A stretch of DNA of 64,000 nucleotides from Leifsonia sp. 1010. GTDB lineage: Bacteria > Actinomycetota > Actinomycetes > Actinomycetales > Microbacteriaceae. Positions 63,014 to 64,000 of this stretch are shown one piece after another (the stretch's first letter is position 1; each line of letters starts with the position of its first letter). The stretch is from contig NZ_JAVDSL010000001.1 in NCBI RefSeq assembly GCF_031455295.1, forward strand, positions 1,798,001 through 1,862,000, given 5' to 3'. Position numbers and translations under genes: made by a program. The notes under the pieces are model-generated. The model searched no databases and was not told the DNA's origin. It saw nothing but the letters and a program-made list of their open reading frames with translations.

Positions 63014-64000
63014 TCACCCTCAACCGCGTCCTCTTCCTGATTCTCGGCGCGCTCTTCTCCGCCTATCATCTGTTCCTCGCGCTGTCGTCGTTGTGGATGC
63101 CGCGCTCCGCCGGTCCGATCGTCGTCGCGATGGTGCTCTACGGCGTCGCGACGGTGATGAGCCTGTGGCCGACCAGCCCGACGAAGATGCCGCTCTGGCT
63201 CGCCGCGTTCGACCTCGCTGTGTGCGTCGTCATCCCGATCCTCGTGACGAGCCAGCTGGACGCGTCGAAGGACAACGGGTACGCCACGTGGTACGTCGCC
63301 GCGGTCGGAACGCTGATGACCATCTGCGCGGTCCGTCGGCAGCAGATCGTCGCGTGGGCCGGGGTCGCCTTCCTCGCCGTGCAGACGGTCGTCTGGGCCG
63401 GTCTCGGCGCACTCGCCGGGTTGGGCGTCATCGGGTCGGTCGTGTGGGTCGGTGTGGCCGTCGTGATCTCCGGCTCGCTCGCGAAGGCCGGCCGGGACGC
63501 CCTCCAGTTCGCTCGAGCAGAGCGCGAGGCGACCGAATGGCAGGCCGCGCAGGAGGCGCACGTCATGGAGCGCCAGCTGCGCCTCCGGCAGACGTATCGC
63601 GTCGCCGCCCCGATGCTCGCAGAGATCGTGCGTCGCGGGGGAGACCTCACCGAGGCGGAGCGCCGCGAGTGCCGCTACCTGGAGGGTGCGATCCGCGACG
63701 AGATCCGCGGACGCCGCCTGCTCAATGACGACGTCAGGCGCGAGGTGATGGACGCCCGTCGCCGCGGTGTCGTCGTTAGCCTGCTCGACGAGGGCGGTAT
63801 CGACGACCTCGACCAGCGCGGCCTCGAGACCGTGCTGCGGCGACTGGCGGACGCCATTCGCGGGACGACCACGGACAAGCTGATCATCCGGACCGTCCCC
63901 CGGTCGTCGAAGACCGCGGTGACGGTGGTCGGCCTGCGGATGTCGGACGACGGCGCGGCGAACGCGCTCGGCGCGGAGTCGGAGGACGACGAGGTCGACC
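63010..64000 (+). CDS. Membrane protein next to the two-component system, 3' truncated by window edge
   Basis: Open from a GTG at 63010 to the window end, so at least 330 residues. Five or six hydrophobic segments fill the first ~165 residues; a charged coiled part follows (ARAEREATEWQAAQEAHVMERQ), then a soluble domain without a clear signature. The layout (membrane part, coil, soluble part) is like a sensor, and the gene is coupled to the kinase by GTGA. I do not recognise a GHKL or kinase motif before the edge. It may be an accessory sensor or partner. Confidence 0.7.
   Translation, partial: MITLNRVLFLILGALFSAYHLFLALSSLWMPRSAGPIVVAMVLYGVATVMSLWPTSPTKMPLWLAAFDLAVCVVIPILVTSQLDASKDNGYATWYVAAVGTLMTICAVRRQQIVAWAGVAFLAVQTVVWAGLGALAGLGVIGSVVWVGVAVVISGSLAKAGRDALQFARAEREATEWQAAQEAHVMERQLRLRQTYRVAAPMLAEIVRRGGDLTEAERRECRYLEGAIRDEIRGRRLLNDDVRREVMDARRRGVVVSLLDEGGIDDLDQRGLETVLRRLADAIRGTTTDKLIIRTVPRSSKTAVTVVGLRMSDDGAANALGAESEDDEVD

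Noticed and set aside
1-64000. CRISPR array, prophage, integrase, insertion sequence, rRNA or tRNA genes
   Set aside because: I saw no regularly spaced repeats, transposase or phage genes, and no recognisable tRNA cloverleaf or rRNA sequence; a tRNAscan or Infernal run would be needed to exclude a missed tRNA.

Overview
This window is a chromosomal segment of a high-GC Gram-positive bacterium, most likely an actinobacterium of the family Microbacteriaceae (Leifsonia-like). The evidence is the very GC-rich codon third positions, GTP-dependent PEP carboxykinase next to a RamB-type regulator, an LpdA-type quinone reductase, a fused biotin carboxylase/BCCP subunit, UPF/YihY and AbiEi-DUF559 proteins, and many start codons with no leader. 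No rRNA, tRNA, transposase, prophage or CRISPR array is seen. It reads as core metabolism with a few accessory genes. The genus is an inference.

Layout: 1-3158 is the end of an aldehyde dehydrogenase, a thiolase and an SDR (acyl/beta-oxidation-like operon). 3275-6677 is ramB divergent from pckG. 6762-11749 is an ABC exporter with a small HTH regulator, divergent from an ABC-2 drug-type exporter (ATPase plus two permeases). 11771-15772 holds an MHS-type symporter, a small membrane protein and an ArsR-SRPBCC-reductase-VOC operon. 15810-19546 is the riboflavin operon ribD-ribE-ribBA-ribH behind an FMN riboswitch. 19615-25027 is glycerol catabolism: a SorC-type regulator divergent from glpD-glpF-glpK, with two matching operator palindromes. 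25129-26067 is a lone RelA/SpoT-domain protein fused to an S1-like domain.

26087-30562 contains HAD, GNAT, trpS, xthA and YihY. 30658-31391 holds two small unknowns. 31529-34994 is sdhCDAB. 35156-38978 holds a small unknown gene, manC, a GT4 mannosyltransferase and corA. 39156-47436 is a nucleoside uptake and salvage locus: a BMP lipoprotein, ABC ATPase, two permeases, cytidine deaminase, thymidine phosphorylase and adenosine deaminase. It is followed by orphan PTS IIA/IIB genes. 48190-49730 is an ArsR repressor divergent from an MFS pump. 49804-52355 is a phosphohexomutase with purine nucleoside phosphorylase, which extends nucleoside salvage to pentose phosphates. 52440-60899 contains lpdA, a CPA1 antiporter, an AbiEi/DUF559 protein, the acyl-CoA carboxylase alpha subunit, maf and an RNA methyltransferase. 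61042-64000 is a response regulator, a sensor kinase and a third, truncated membrane protein.

Regulatory reading: about fifteen start codons lie 6-8 nt downstream of a TANNNT hexamer, the signature of leaderless mRNAs. Several divergent promoters carry perfect palindromes placed over the -35/-10 or just upstream. No single dramatic new system is proven. The most interesting signals are the RelA/SpoT-S1 fusion, the paired operators of the glycerol regulon, the twin 16-bp palindromes of the small HTH gene, and an orphan 20-bp palindrome between sdhC and an unknown gene.
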